From Madurella fahalii (lineage: Eukaryota; Ascomycota; Sordariomycetes; Sordariales), in contig CM056875.1 of NCBI GenBank assembly GCA_029876055.1, forward strand, positions 992,001 through 1,056,000: a stretch of DNA of 64,000 bases. The letters are read 5' to 3'. This document shows positions 23,061 through 33,723 of this stretch, in pieces; position 1 is the stretch's first letter; each line of letters begins with the position of its first letter. The notes under the pieces were generated by a model. The model ran no database searches. It had not been told where the DNA came from and saw only the letters and a program-made list of their open reading frames with translations. Both the position numbers and the translations under genes were made by a program.

Positions 23061-23814
23061 TATATTCTTGATCAAGGTTAAGCACGGTCCACCCAGACAC
23101 CCCTGTTCCAGTAAATCGAAATGCAATCGACTGCGATGCATATGCATCGCATGTACTCAAAAATCGATTTAAAAAGAAAATTTGGAGTTTCCCAAATAAT
23201 TGCCAGAAGATCTGCTGGCTGGCAAAGATGTTTTTTATAAATGAGTAAAGTAAAGAAAGGGGACTTGGAGGTTGCTAAAGATCTATATATGTTAAACATA
23301 TGGGAGATATATGACGAACATATGAAAGACATATGATGACGACCCATGAAATAGGCAATATAGAGTGGGACCCTCTGGGAACTTCTACATATGAGCTACA
23401 TATGAGCAACATATGTGCTACATATATAATACATATATACATAATATTACAAAATCTCCAGCTTACATTTTACTACTAAATCAATTCCCCAAAGCCATTT
23501 ATATTCGGTTTTGCCTTGATTCATTTAGTTATGTATTTTATATTATTGAAAACCTGTGTTGCCTGAGTTATGTATCACCTATGACTATCATATGTAATAC
23601 ATATGAGGACCACGTGATGCCTCCCAAGTAATGTACATCAACAAACTCTCTACAAATGCCTTAACCCCTCTTTACTTCCTATTGCATTCAGTATATGGTT
23701 TTGGAGTTTGCTGTTGATTCAATGAGCTGTGTATGCTTGGGCAATTTCTTGTACAGATCTTGAAATTGTGTGTCTGTGTGGTCCGTGTTTAACCTAGGTC
23801 AGAAAAACACCGAA
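23061..23814. mobile_element. AT-rich 754 bp insertion flanked by a 10 bp direct repeat
   Basis: TGCGCTGGGC occurs at 23051-23060 and again at 23815-23824. At about 25890 the related promoter copy is contiguous across this point, so the intervening 754 bp look inserted. The insert is AT-rich, has no coding capacity, and has no clear terminal inverted repeats. A 9-11 bp duplication fits Mutator-like elements, but the family is not proven. Confidence 0.6.
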
Positions 23815-23944
23815 TGCGCTGGGCGCCCCGGCTACTTCAAGCAACCACTTTTTTCCTCACAAACCTTTTTTTTTTCTTTTTTCCTCACGCAACCTTTTCC
23901 TCACGCAACAACTTTTCCACGACTTTTCCCACAACCAAATCACC

Positions 23945-25272
23945 ATGGAGCAAGCAGTGGCAAAGTTGGGCGCTGAGGCGGTTGACAGCATCCTCGCAGC
24001 TGCCATGGCTGATCCCGATGCCATGCGTCAATTCGCAAATGACATCTCTCCCCCGGCCGAGCCAGTGCAAGATTACCTCACCGAGGTAGACACGCGACGC
24101 GCCCTCTTCGACGAGCTTCGAGCGATTTGTCAGCATCATGAGACACGGATCAATGCGACGATATTTGCCGTATTTATGGTTGCGCCTGTCTCAGAAATTC
24201 GCACGTTTTTCGATTCCCTGCGTAGCGAACCTTTGCCCGATGATGCCCATGACCTCTCAGGCCATTCTATGGTCCTTGGAACCATGACATCCGCACCACA
24301 TGCAATCAGAGCCTGTACGTTCCTCTTTCCCCCCAGTCATCTAACTTCTCCCTAACCGACACAGATATTCCCAAAGCTCGTTCTCCCGATGCACCAGATT
24401 ATCCGCCCCCTATAATGGCACCTTCGTCACTTCTCAACGAACCGGGAATGCCTGTCTCTTCTAGCTCGGTAACAAGAAGCGGGTTCGCAGATCAAGTACG
24501 TTTTCACTTCCTTGTATTCTAGATAAGTCCTAACAGAGGCTAGGTCAAGGACCGAGATGGGCACGTTTGTGTGTTTTCGGGAATGTCGGATCCCCAGGCA
24601 GCACATATTTTGCCCTTTGCAACAAGTGAGAAGAAGAAGTTCATACACCTCAACCACATGCTCACGGCATTTTGGGGTTATGAAAAGGCTATGGCTTGGC
24701 GTCGGAATTTTGAAGCAGCAGGCATTACGCAGTCAGCCAAGAACGGCATCTCGATGAGCCACCAGATCCACTTCTGGTTCGACAACGCGAGGTTTGCTCT
24801 AAAACCTCTTCGACAGACCACCGAAGGCATTGTCGTCCAATGGCATTGGCTAAACAGGAGTGTCTTGAAGCCCAATGTCTACATTCGCTCCGACATGGAT
24901 GTCCTTCTCCAAGCTGGGGTAACGGATCAGCGCTGGGGCCATGGCTTAGCACACCGGGAGAGTGGAGTGCGGATCCAGACCGGTCAGACATTTGTTCTCC
25001 AACGTCACGATCATATGCCCAGCTGGGAACTGCTGGAGATGCAGTGGGATCTCCTACGGGTGGCCGCCCTTTGTGGCGCAGCCGATGTCATGGACGACTA
25101 TTACGATTTTGAAGACCCGGATGAGCGTGGCTACGATGCAACCGTGTTCGCTAAACAGGATGCCATCCAGGCCGAATACGAGAAGACCAAGACTAAGGCT
25201 GAGGTGGTCGACCGGACCAAGGGCAAAGGGCTCGACTGTGAAGACGCTACGGATAAATACACTAGGGAATAG
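23945..25272 (+). CDS. HNH-nuclease domain protein (HNH_2 type), probably truncated by an early stop
   Basis: Three exons: 23945-24314, 24365-24495 and 24544-25272 (409 residues), with introns GTACGT...ACAG (50 nt, phase 1) and GTACGT...CTAG (phase 0). The N-terminal 165 residues are helical and Ala-rich. Exon 3 begins the HNH core: DRDGHVCVFSG with C176, then DPQAAHILPFAT with H188, the layout of the fungal HNH_2 family, whose members are common in sordariomycetes and of unproven function. After the TAG at 25270-25272 the same frame stays open for 110 more codons to 25605 and reads like a Lys/Glu-rich tail. A C-to-T change of CAG would explain the stop. The promoter carries the cassette shared with the next locus. 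Confidence 0.8.
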
Positions 25273-25605
25273 GATTCTAGTAATCACTCTGGCGACAAAG
25301 TTACGGGTCCAGCTGCTGCCGACAATCTTGGCAAGACTCCTGCAGCCATTCCCAAGGCACAAGAGACTGGTTTTGTCCGTCTTATGGTTCGGGACGAAGA
25401 GAGCGGGGAGGCTCAAGAGATCAAGGAAAAGGTGTCGAGGCTGAGCCTTATATCGGCAAAGGTGGAAGAGTGGGGGAAGAAGTCGATGAGGGGGACAGTT
25501 TCGATGACCAAGAGTGGTAGGGTGAAGGTAAGCCGTCTTACCCGGAAGGCGTCTGTGGCTCTCCTTTTTAAACCCCAACAGACAGAGGAAAGGGAAAGCC
25601 AGTAG
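25273..25605 (+). other. In-frame continuation of the HNH gene after its stop codon
   Basis: The HNH frame continues for 110 codons to a TAG at 25605 with coding-like composition (AQEIKEKVSRLSLISAKVEE). Either the protein originally extended this far or an unrecognised splice removes the stop. No good donor/acceptor pair spans it. Confidence 0.5.
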
Positions 25606-26255
25606 TTTATCAGCAAGAGCAGACGATGTAGACAATTTGCTTGATCCCCGTTAGGGACAACTGCACAATTTGCCAGCTCAGCAGGAGGCCATCTAAGGTG
25701 TAGCCTGAGCCTAAGGTCACTCTTGGCAAGGTAGTAACTTGATTAAGCTGGGGCCTCAGTGACTGTCAGATGTATTCGTCCCTTTGGGTGACTGAACACC
25801 GCCCGGATCAGCTTGACGACGGTGTTAGCTCGCTCGCGAATTGACCACCACCTTTTCCTGCTCGTGAACATCATGTGACCACAGGGAAATGCGCGGGGCG
25901 CCCAGCTACTTTTGCTCTCCCACCACTTTTTTCCTCAACCCTTTTTTCCTCACGCAACCTTTCCATGTGCGGGGAAGAGTTTCTCCCCAATAAAAATTCC
26001 CGGTGCAGGAACTGGAGCGCCCCAGCTAGCTTGCTACACTGTGGAAGCACCGCTTGAGCTCTCAGGTTCACCTCATCGAGCGATCAATTGCCGCGATGAC
26101 TAACCCTAACCCCTATCTAACTTGTTGAGATTTGGGCGAATGGCAAACCTCAGGCCCTTAGATTGGGCTCTATCGCCAAGCTGCCTTGACCCCGCTCGGA
26201 CTCCCACCTCCAAGCTCGATCGGAATGAGAACGCAGCTCCGCTCAATCCTTCTCG
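25606..26255. promoter_or_regulatory. Second copy of the promoter cassette, upstream of the zinc-finger pseudogene
   Basis: 25827-25950 repeats, with changes, the HNH gene's upstream sequence: a TTTTCCTGCTCG unit, CATGTGAC, CAGGGAAATGCGC, GGGCGCCCAGCTAC, then pyrimidine runs of TTTTTTCCTCA and CACGCAACC. The two downstream coding sequences are unrelated. Transcriptional activity is inferred from position only. Confidence 0.55.
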
Positions 26256-26403
26256 ATGGATGAACAAACTCCTTGGCCTATTTACGACATCACGGAACGG
26301 TGTCGTGATGCGTTGCGCGACTGCAGGTCAACGGCCCGACTGATGCAAGAGCGATGGGCTGAAAATCGCTTGGCAGACTTCAACCTTTGGGCTGCTGGCG
26401 TCG

Positions 26404-26621
26404 GAGCCTGTCAGAAGGAAGGGGTTCTGGCCGGAGGCCCAGAAGGTGTGGCAGACCGAGCTGAACTGACTACGTCAGTTCAGCTGGCCATGGCTAGTAT
26501 TTGCCACCAACTTTGCCACCACTCACAACTATAGTAGAGGCTCTCTGGCGAAGCCAGAGCGCCAAGAATCAAGCAATTACAACCTCAATTAATTCCAGCG
26601 TGCAGTGTTTCTGACAGAGCC
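26404..26621. mobile_element. Solo LTR (26409-26616) with 5 bp target-site duplication GAGCC
   Basis: 208 bp beginning TGTCAGAA and ending TTCTGACA, flanked by GAGCC at 26404-26408 and 26617-26621. TG...CA ends, a short terminal inverted repeat and a 5 bp duplication define a retrotransposon LTR left by recombination. It contains a 10 bp-arm hairpin at 26460-26484 and a CTCTGGC/GCCAGAG hairpin at 26543-26558, the latter as in the LTR at 31688. Confidence 0.9.
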
Positions 26622-28094
26622 TCCACCCAGGGCCCTGCTTTTTTTGACAACCGTTTGTCTGGCGACGACCTAGTGCGCCGTGTGGTCCTCAGTCTGCTCT
26701 TCAGCCTCCTCGCCCACATCGACGAATGCAAAAGACTCGGCAAGTTTGATCCGTTGGACAAGGCCAAGAGCAGAATCTAACCGTGTTGGGTACAGCAGTC
26801 GATGAAGAAGCCACCGCACCACAAACCCCAAGCTCTTGCCTGCTTCAGGATCCGGACAAGACCGATGACGACCCAGTAACCCTCGTGGAGACGATGGATG
26901 GCAACCAGGCCTGCTCCTGGAGCTGATCCAGACAGGGAGCGCCATTCGACGAGCGGGTAAAAAGTACCGCCTCAGGAACGCCGACTAATCCTTCAACCCC
27001 AAATATTATCAAGGCTTTCGACAGCACATGGTCCAGATCTTGGCTGGGCTGCCTTCTGTCATTGAAAGCAGCCGGGGCCCGTCTTCCGGAGAGGGGTGGA
27101 TTGACGCCAAACTGGACTTCGCCAAGGACCGGTTGAGCCAGGTACAAAAACATCTGATTGATGCTAACCTCAGACGGCGCCATCGGTTCCTCCATGCACG
27201 GCGCCACGGGGAGAAGCTGGCCGTTCATAGGCTCCAGGCCCTTCCCATACTGCAAACTCCCACACGCGCTCCTACCCAGCCAACAACTATGGTAGCCGTT
27301 GGTGAGGTTAGTAGAAAGAAACGTGGGGAAGGTGGAGGAGATGCAGCTCCCTCTGACACCGGCGCTGGAATGTCAATCACTACAAAGTTCTCAGAGTATT
27401 CGCAAATACAGCTTCCACAGCTCGCGCGGGAAGTCCCAAGTCGCGCCTTATCGTCCACCGCCATGAAACTCGAATACCCCCCCCCCAAGCTGAGTCGCTC
27501 TACGAAACCCGGTCTTCAGTCCTTCAAGTGCCCATGCTGCTGGGAATTCCTGCCATCCACGATGAGCAATATTGAATGGAATTCAGTATCCTCCTTTACC
27601 CATACCTGGTAGCTGCTTAGGGCTCGCTGACAACATGGCGAGCACCTAGGAAACACTTAATCGAAGACCTCTGCCCATATACTTGCGTTTTCCCCGAGTG
27701 CAGCACTACGTCGATGCTCTTCGTGACACAGAAGGAATGGAGAACCCACATGCTCGAGGATCACAGGAGCCTACCGTACTGGAAATGCTTCGCTTGCCGG
27801 CACTCGCCCGTTACATTCCCCGCAAGCGAGCTGTTGCTGGCGTACATCAAGGAGATGCATTCTGGGGCCATATCTGAAGATCAACTCTCCACAATTGTCG
27901 AAATTTTGCCAGCAAAGCGACCATCCCGTCTTTGAAAAATGCCCTCTGTGCTCGTGGGCCGACGAGCAGGCTCTGAGAGAGCACATGTTGGAAGAGCACA
28001 AGGCTACGGCCGACGCGAATGGTCCTGTTTACTGGGAGTGTTTGGCATGCCGAGAACGCCAAACCTTTGGCGACCACAATGACCTCGACGAGCA

Positions 28095-28376
28095 TACGGA
28101 TGTCCACGTCAAAAGTTTTGTCCAGCTCGAATAAGGCACTATGCCGTATTGGGGGCTGGAGCCGGTTTCTTTAGTTAGCTGATTTTGCTGCTGAGCATCG
28201 ACCACTGAGAACCCAAGATAGGCAAACTTTAGCGCTGATAGATCAGCGCTTGCATCCCCCAAATACAGGCCTCCTCCTCTAGAGAGCTCGTCAGCTCACT
28301 AAATCTGATATTTAGACTAGTTAAACCCCAAAACAGATTAGCGTACAGGACAGAACTTTTGATGTGGACATCCGTA
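28095..28376. mobile_element. Tc1/mariner-type MITE (28097-28374) with TA target duplication
   Basis: 278 bp flanked by TA, with terminal inverted repeats CGGATGTCCAC... matching at 25 of the first 27 positions. The two mismatches are transitions. An internal palindrome with 8 bp arms lies at 28231-28250. There is no coding capacity. TA duplication and size fit a non-autonomous Tc1/mariner element. Confidence 0.88.
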
Positions 28377-29328
28377 CAAGAGAGTGCCATAGAGACACTA
28401 CTCAGCGGCAGACTCGCCAGGGTCTGCAATGCGCACCCTGTCAGGTCCCGGCATTCCGCATCGATGAAGACGATCTCCGAAAGCACCTAGACCAATTCCA
28501 TCCCGGAATCGACGCCAAGGATAGATTACCCGAACTTGTGGACATGTGCGGAATTGGCGCCAGTGTGGCAGCGCGCAAATCCTGCCCTTTCTGCCGCCGT
28601 CCTGGCGATACTACGGCAGAGAGACACATTCAACCGGACCAGTCCATCCTCCTCGACCACATCGCGCAGCACAACCACTTGTTCTCCCTCCTCGCCCTGC
28701 CTTGGGCTACGGTGCCAAACGAAGAAGGTTCAAAAGCTGTGGGCCACCCGATAGAGCAATTTGATGTAGGCGAATATTTTGCAGATGACGACGAAGGCTC
28801 CCAGCACGCGTAGGTGGATGGACGAGCCGGTAGCGAGTATGAAGACGACGGCGTTCCCGATTCCATGCGAGAAGCTTTGACGAAAATTCCCAACGCTCCG
28901 ACCATTGATGTGCTGCTTTACATAGAGGACGTGTCTCTCCACGCCCCGGCTTGGGCTACCGAGCAGAGCGAAGATAAAGCGACTTCGCACCCGATAGATC
29001 CATTCGACCATGTCAACGAAATCATCGAGGGTTTGTATTGGATCAACAACCTCGATAGTATTTCTCAGGACGCTACAGCCAAGACAGTCGGTGTTGGCAC
29101 GAACGCTGAGCTCCCACCCTTGAACGTCTAAACTCAAGTACTAGATGAACGCAGCTATTCAGGTACTAAAACCACTGAGGGCGTGGAGATGCCTATTATG
29201 AATGATACCATCCTAGGTAATAGCACAGCCATATCAGAGCTACGAGAGGTAATCAGAGGCCGCATACATCAGGATATCTTAACTACCTCCTCGCGCGACT
29301 TGAAGCCCTCAACGTCAGGCTTTGATAG

Positions 29329-30387
29329 GAAGGGCACACACTCTACTCCCTAGATGACGAGCTCCAATTCGTACCCTGTACACAACATAAGGTTAGCTTC
29401 TACGAATCTGCCTTCAAGGACCACCCGTCCTTCGCCGAGCTTATGCTAATATACCTGGGCACACTCTCGACGACCAATATCACCGACATCAACCCGCTCA
29501 ACGAGCAGCCGCCCGCTGTTGTTGATCACATAAACTTAGCAATAAAGGGGGAGGGGCACGCACCGGCGAAGGATACTGCTGAAGTAGCGGCGGAAGCCAA
29601 GGAGCTGCAAAACAAGGATAACATCCGGTAGCAGCACAAGAAGGATAGGAACATCCCAACTAGCATGTTAGTTCTTTTCAACAACGACTATGGCTTCCAT
29701 CGCCCAAACATGCTTAACGCTAAACTCGGAATGAGACTATGGGACGATGATGCGTCCTTTGAAGAGAGGAGGCAGCTGGATGAGATTAGCAAGACGACTA
29801 CAAGCAGATCTCACGGCTTCTCTATCGCGGGCATACGAGTCTATAAAGGTAGCGACGACCCGGCAGAGTAGGACCGGGAGGGGTACAAGATGTACCACAA
29901 GCAGTACAGGCGACTTGCTGTCAATTGCGATAATCTCGTAAGCGAGATGAGGAGATTTATATTTAACTCACCGACGGGTATCGACGAAGGCCTTGGGAAG
30001 ACTATCGCGGGGGCTTTCCTCCAGGAATTGAAGAGGGTAGAATTGGTTCTTACTAGCGAGGAGAGCAGGGTGTACTCTGCCAGCTTACTGTTTACATCTG
30101 AGGGAGATGGTGCCGTCCTCCGCGATAACATCGAGCAAACGGTGCCCCACAACAACAAACATCAGAACGCTGATACCGGGATAGAAGATACCATTTTGAA
30201 CGACGATATCGAGTCGTGTATAGATAAGATGAAGGATGACGACGAACTCTCCAATCCGTCACAGATCTACTCGCTCAAGCTTACTAACTTTACACACGCA
30301 AGCTGGGTTCCCGGACAGGGTCCAGATGAGAACGTTCAGGTTGGTGTTAGGAGTTTGATCAGGATCTTTGATGAGCTGTCTTGTTAA
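29329..30387 (+). pseudogene. Inositol polyphosphate multikinase (IPK family) pseudogene
   Basis: A single frame broken by TAG at 29629-29631 and 29869-29871. It covers most of the IPK fold: HTLYSLDDELQFVPCTQ, VSFYESAFKDHPSFAELM, PNMLNAKLGMRLWDDDA, SKTTTSRSHGFSIAGIRVYKG, SASLLFTSEGDG, and the C-terminal IYSLKLTNFTHASW and GPDENVQVGVRSLIRIFDEL. The family signature PxxxDxKxG here reads PNMLNAKLG, so the Asp is Asn (codon 29716-29718), a G-to-A change. The second stop lies where family members usually have Trp (PAEW), so TGG became TAG. All three changes are of the RIP type. The N-terminal start is missing or degraded (TGA and TAG just upstream). IPK enzymes phosphorylate inositol phosphates in the nucleus; this copy should be inactive. 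Confidence 0.85.
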
Positions 30388-31195
30388 AGACGAAGTCCGG
30401 GTGTAGCGAAGCGGTTACCAGAGGTAGGAGCAGACTAGTAGCTGTTATAAAAAACGCAAGGATTCTACCGAAACCTCCATCGTAGAACATCTCAGCTCTT
30501 TCTACGGCGCAACAAGAGGTCCGCCAACAGACTCTACTCTATCAAAGAAGAACTCACCATCGCAAAGACAGACCACCAAGTGCTGCGGAAGACCTACCAT
30601 ACCTACAAACAACTTCGTCATGGCGTTCCTGAACTCCTCTATACCAGAACATCCCGTCTATTATGTGGAAGGAGCAGGCCTCGATGAGAACAAAGTCTAG
30701 AGGCTGAAGGCGGTACACGGCCTCCGCAGGAGCCCTCTATTAATTCAAGACCATCGTCACCATGAAAAGTCTAGGCTGAAACCGTTAGGAGCCGATACAT
30801 GCCTATTCAGGTACGGAACGAAAGGTATACTACTACTCCTCTCGATGATGTCCTTGCCGCCAGCAGAATAAAGGAGGTGTAACGTGGAATCACATCGAAC
30901 CTGTGACGGACTAACGGATGGCAGGTGGGCTGGCAGCTGGCTGACAGCTATTAGCAACCCACCCACGAAAACAGACGATTAGATTAGATTAACGTACAGT
31001 AGCGCGTTGCAGTCAACCCCACCACCACACGCCTGGTACGAGGAGAGTTCTTTCCCTCCTCATATCACAATCGAACCAAATAGTCAGCCACAATATTCGT
31101 ACCTCAATACCGTCAATCGTGCTTTCAGTCACACCAGACATCTATTCAGCTCTACTAACTAAATACTCAGGGCCCCTAAACCCCTTTCCTTCTGA
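30388..31195. other. Gene-free stretch with possible coding remnants
   Basis: Around 30440-30750 several frames give short charged, helical stretches but with stops in each, probably remains of a mobile element or gene. No family is recognised. Confidence 0.4.
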
Positions 31196-31420
31196 CACAT
31201 CCCATCATGTACTGGTATATTGTGGGACATCCCATCGGTGCTGTCCCAAATTTCGAGCTGGGGTACCACGTACCATCCCATCGGTGCTGGTATATCATAA
31301 ACCATCCCAAGTTGTGAGCTGGGGTACTGTATACCATCCCAAATCCCCGAGCTAGGATATCATATACCATCACAAATTCTGAGCTGGGGTATTTCGTACC
31401 ATCTCAGGGCATGTACTGGT
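31196..31420. repeat. Degenerate minisatellite, about 32 bp units
   Basis: Units of CCATCCCAA, then GAGCTGGGGTA, then a variable ATA-type end, repeat with a period of 32-33 bases; the first two units have longer spacing. Confidence 0.75.
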
Positions 31421-31682
31421 ATATTCTGGGCCAAAATTCGGGGCCGTGGCCCAGGATTTAGGCTATTAGGGTGCTGTCACCTTAGCGGTTTCCAACCGCG
31501 GTCCTAGATTTGGGCCTTAACTCGCCCACTTTCCAGAATATAAGGTACCCTTTAGCATTAATCACATAAATACATGATCATTCTTAGATCTCCATTATAC
31601 AGCGTATCATTGCGCTTGGTGAAAGAAGTGTTTACAATGATAAGTTGTTTAGAAAAATGGACAACGCGACCTAGGCGCAACC

Positions 31683-31979
31683 GCTTTTGTAACACCCCAA
31701 TATGGAGTACGGAATGCAGACGGCTGATCGGAGCTGTAAGCGCAGTGCTGTATGGCTGAGGGGAGCTGAGGGGAGCTGAACGGAGTTGGACTGGGGAAGC
31801 CGGCTCAACTGGCGAACATCGCCACAATACTATCAGTATAACAGAAGCTTTCTGGTGGAGCCAGAAAGTAGAAGGCAGGCTTCAATTAATCACTTATCCA
31901 ACCCCTACTACACGAGCCGCTATCTTGTAGTATACCCCCTATCCTCGTCCCCGGGCGCAATGACCTGAGTTACAGCTTT
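31683..31979. mobile_element. Solo LTR (31688-31974) with 5 bp target-site duplication GCTTT
   Basis: 287 bp starting TGTAACACCCC and ending GAGTTACA, flanked by GCTTT at 31683-31687 and 31975-31979. It contains a CTTTCTGG/CCAGAAAG hairpin and a CAATTAAT stretch like the LTR at 26409, suggesting related families. No internal retrotransposon genes are in the window. Confidence 0.9.
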
Positions 31980-32872
31980 AGACGCTGGAAAAGATAGAGA
32001 ACCACACTTCGGAATTCGAATATAATATACATAATTTATTAGCATATTAAAATTGCAGGTTTTTTCTTCTCCTTTAATTGGAGTAAAGAAAAGCGCGGCT
32101 AGGTGGTGGTGGTAGAGGTCCCAAAACTGAGTCCTCGTAATTCCACTGCCATTGTACACTTGTGGCAACTATAGCCGGGGCAGCCCAGAACTGTGACCCC
32201 CTTGCTCAGTCTGGCTCAGGTCTAGCTCAGGCCAAGGCGGTAACCGCCCAGTTCCGAAGAAGGAAAGGGAAATTCGTGGTGTCGATTTTAGGGTCGTGAA
32301 CTGGCTGTTATAAGGCTTCATTCATAGTATGCTCGTGCTGCTGTATGATTCGCCACAAATTCCGAATCGTTAAGTCCGAAGCCCAAGTCCGAACTTGGAG
32401 GGTAGGTTGTCTATAGCGGAGATTCGGAGTCTCCTTTCTGGCGACCGGGGTGAATACTACGGCTCGCCACAACTTTACATGCTCGTGCAGACGGGCGCAC
32501 GTACACAGACACGGACACAGACCACTATGGATATATTGGACTAGATGTAAACCTCAATTCTACTGATACCTTATGGTCCCTTCCCGTTACTGCAAAACTG
32601 AGTCCCAATGAAGGCCTGTTTGCTTTTGATGTTCGTATTTCGACTAGGACTTTAGCCGTCGTTGCATCTTTAATCTATCATTGGCAGCGGCATATCTAGA
32701 TCCGATGCAACGTACCTACTCATAGCGCCGATCTATAGGCAATTGCCAAAAGCACTGTATAAAATGTCTCAGTCTCCGTCCTCTTTGTTTATGCGAACAA
32801 GGCCGACGGCGTCCATGAGCTTCTCGGACCTAGAGACATTTTTACCCTCAGCATAGGAACGTAACCGCAAAA
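31980..32872. other. Intergenic region upstream of the LPMO gene
   Basis: No gene is seen. It contains the promoter of the AA9 gene. Confidence 0.5.
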
Positions 32873-33723
32873 ATGGTCGGAGGGTTCCTGTTCTTCACCT
32901 CACTGTCCGTCTTGGGGGTCGTTAGCGGACATGGCGGGATCTACAACTACACCATCGGGGGCGTCGACTACATCGGGCAAGTAATTCTGACACCCCAAGG
33001 ATTTGATCTAACATGAATATAAGACATTATCCGTTTTGGCTTGAGGATGAACAACCGGAATCCATTCAGCGGCGGTGGTTTCCGGATCCGATCCAGGATA
33101 TCGACCACCCTTACCTGTCGTGCAACCGCGGATATCCTCTGGCTACCCGCAACCCGACTCTCCACGCCCCAATCGAAGCGGGTACAAACATCACCGTCAG
33201 ATACCCGCCCCCAGAATGCCCGGCCAACATTCACCAGCCCGAGGAGCTAGCTGTCCAGTGGAAGAATGAGCCGTTTCCGCCATTCCGCTGCCATGGGCCA
33301 AGCTACTCTTGGGTCCATTCCCAGGGCCCACTGTTCGCTTACATGGCGGCCTGCAACGGACCGTGCGACAAGTTTGACCCCGGCAATAAAAAGGTGTGGT
33401 TCAAAATCTACGAGTCTGGGCACCACGGCGGCGTTGATAAGTATGGTGATACGGAGTACCGCCGGGACCTCGCCAGCGGTACTGCATGGGACCAATCCAG
33501 GTACCCGAACGAAGGATGGTCCCTTAGAATCCCGGCCAACCTGAAGCCGGGGAACTATCTGATTCGGCACGAAATCATCATGATAGAGCTCTTCCCGCCG
33601 CAGCATTATCCCAATTGCGCCCAACTCACGGTCACCGGCAACGGGGATCGGTTTCCGGGAGAGGAATACCTGGTGTCGTTCCCCGGCGCCTATTCGTATG
33701 ACGGTACGCTCTGCCACGTCTAA
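32873..33723 (+). CDS. AA9 lytic polysaccharide monooxygenase (LPMO)
   Basis: Exons 32873-32976 and 33024-33723 (267 residues), joined over a 47 nt intron with a GC donor (GCAAGT) and AAG acceptor. No nearby GT donor keeps the frame. Residues 1-19 are a signal peptide; the mature protein begins with His20 (HGGIYNYTIGGVDYIG), the copper-brace histidine. The second copper histidine is in SYSWVHSQGPLFAYMA. The axial region is QHYPNCAQLTVTG with Gln and Tyr. GNYLIRHEIIMIELFPPQHY is the typical AA9 strand. AA9 enzymes oxidatively cleave cellulose and related glucans outside the cell. The protein has no carbohydrate-binding module. The insertion GPCDKFDPGNKKVWFKIYESG is longer than in the best-known members. 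It looks intact despite its decayed surroundings. Confidence 0.92.

Larger units (their letters stand above)
26256..29131 (+). pseudogene. Fungal zinc-finger family gene (C2H2-like, unknown function), disrupted by two mobile elements and nonsense changes
   Basis: The start (PWPIYDITERC, WAENRLADFNLWAAGVGA) is the N-terminus of a multicopy sordariomycete family with a helical first half and several Cys/His fingers. Removing the solo LTR at 26409-26616 plus one GAGCC copy continues the frame into STQGPAFFDNRLSGDDLVRR. Later blocks are IRRAGKKYRLRNAD, LIDANLRRRHRFLHARRH, FKCPCCWEFLP, LIEDLCPYTCVFPEC, EWRTHMLEDHRSLPYWKCF and, near the end, HIAQHNHLFSLLALPWA. Removing the MITE at 28097-28374 plus one TA also restores the frame. 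Other lesions are a TAA at 26986, frame changes near 26.77, 27.6 and 27.9 kb, and a TAG at 28811. After that TAG the frame continues to 29131 with a second ALPWAT-like copy (HAPAWATEQ). No function is known for the family. Confidence 0.8.
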
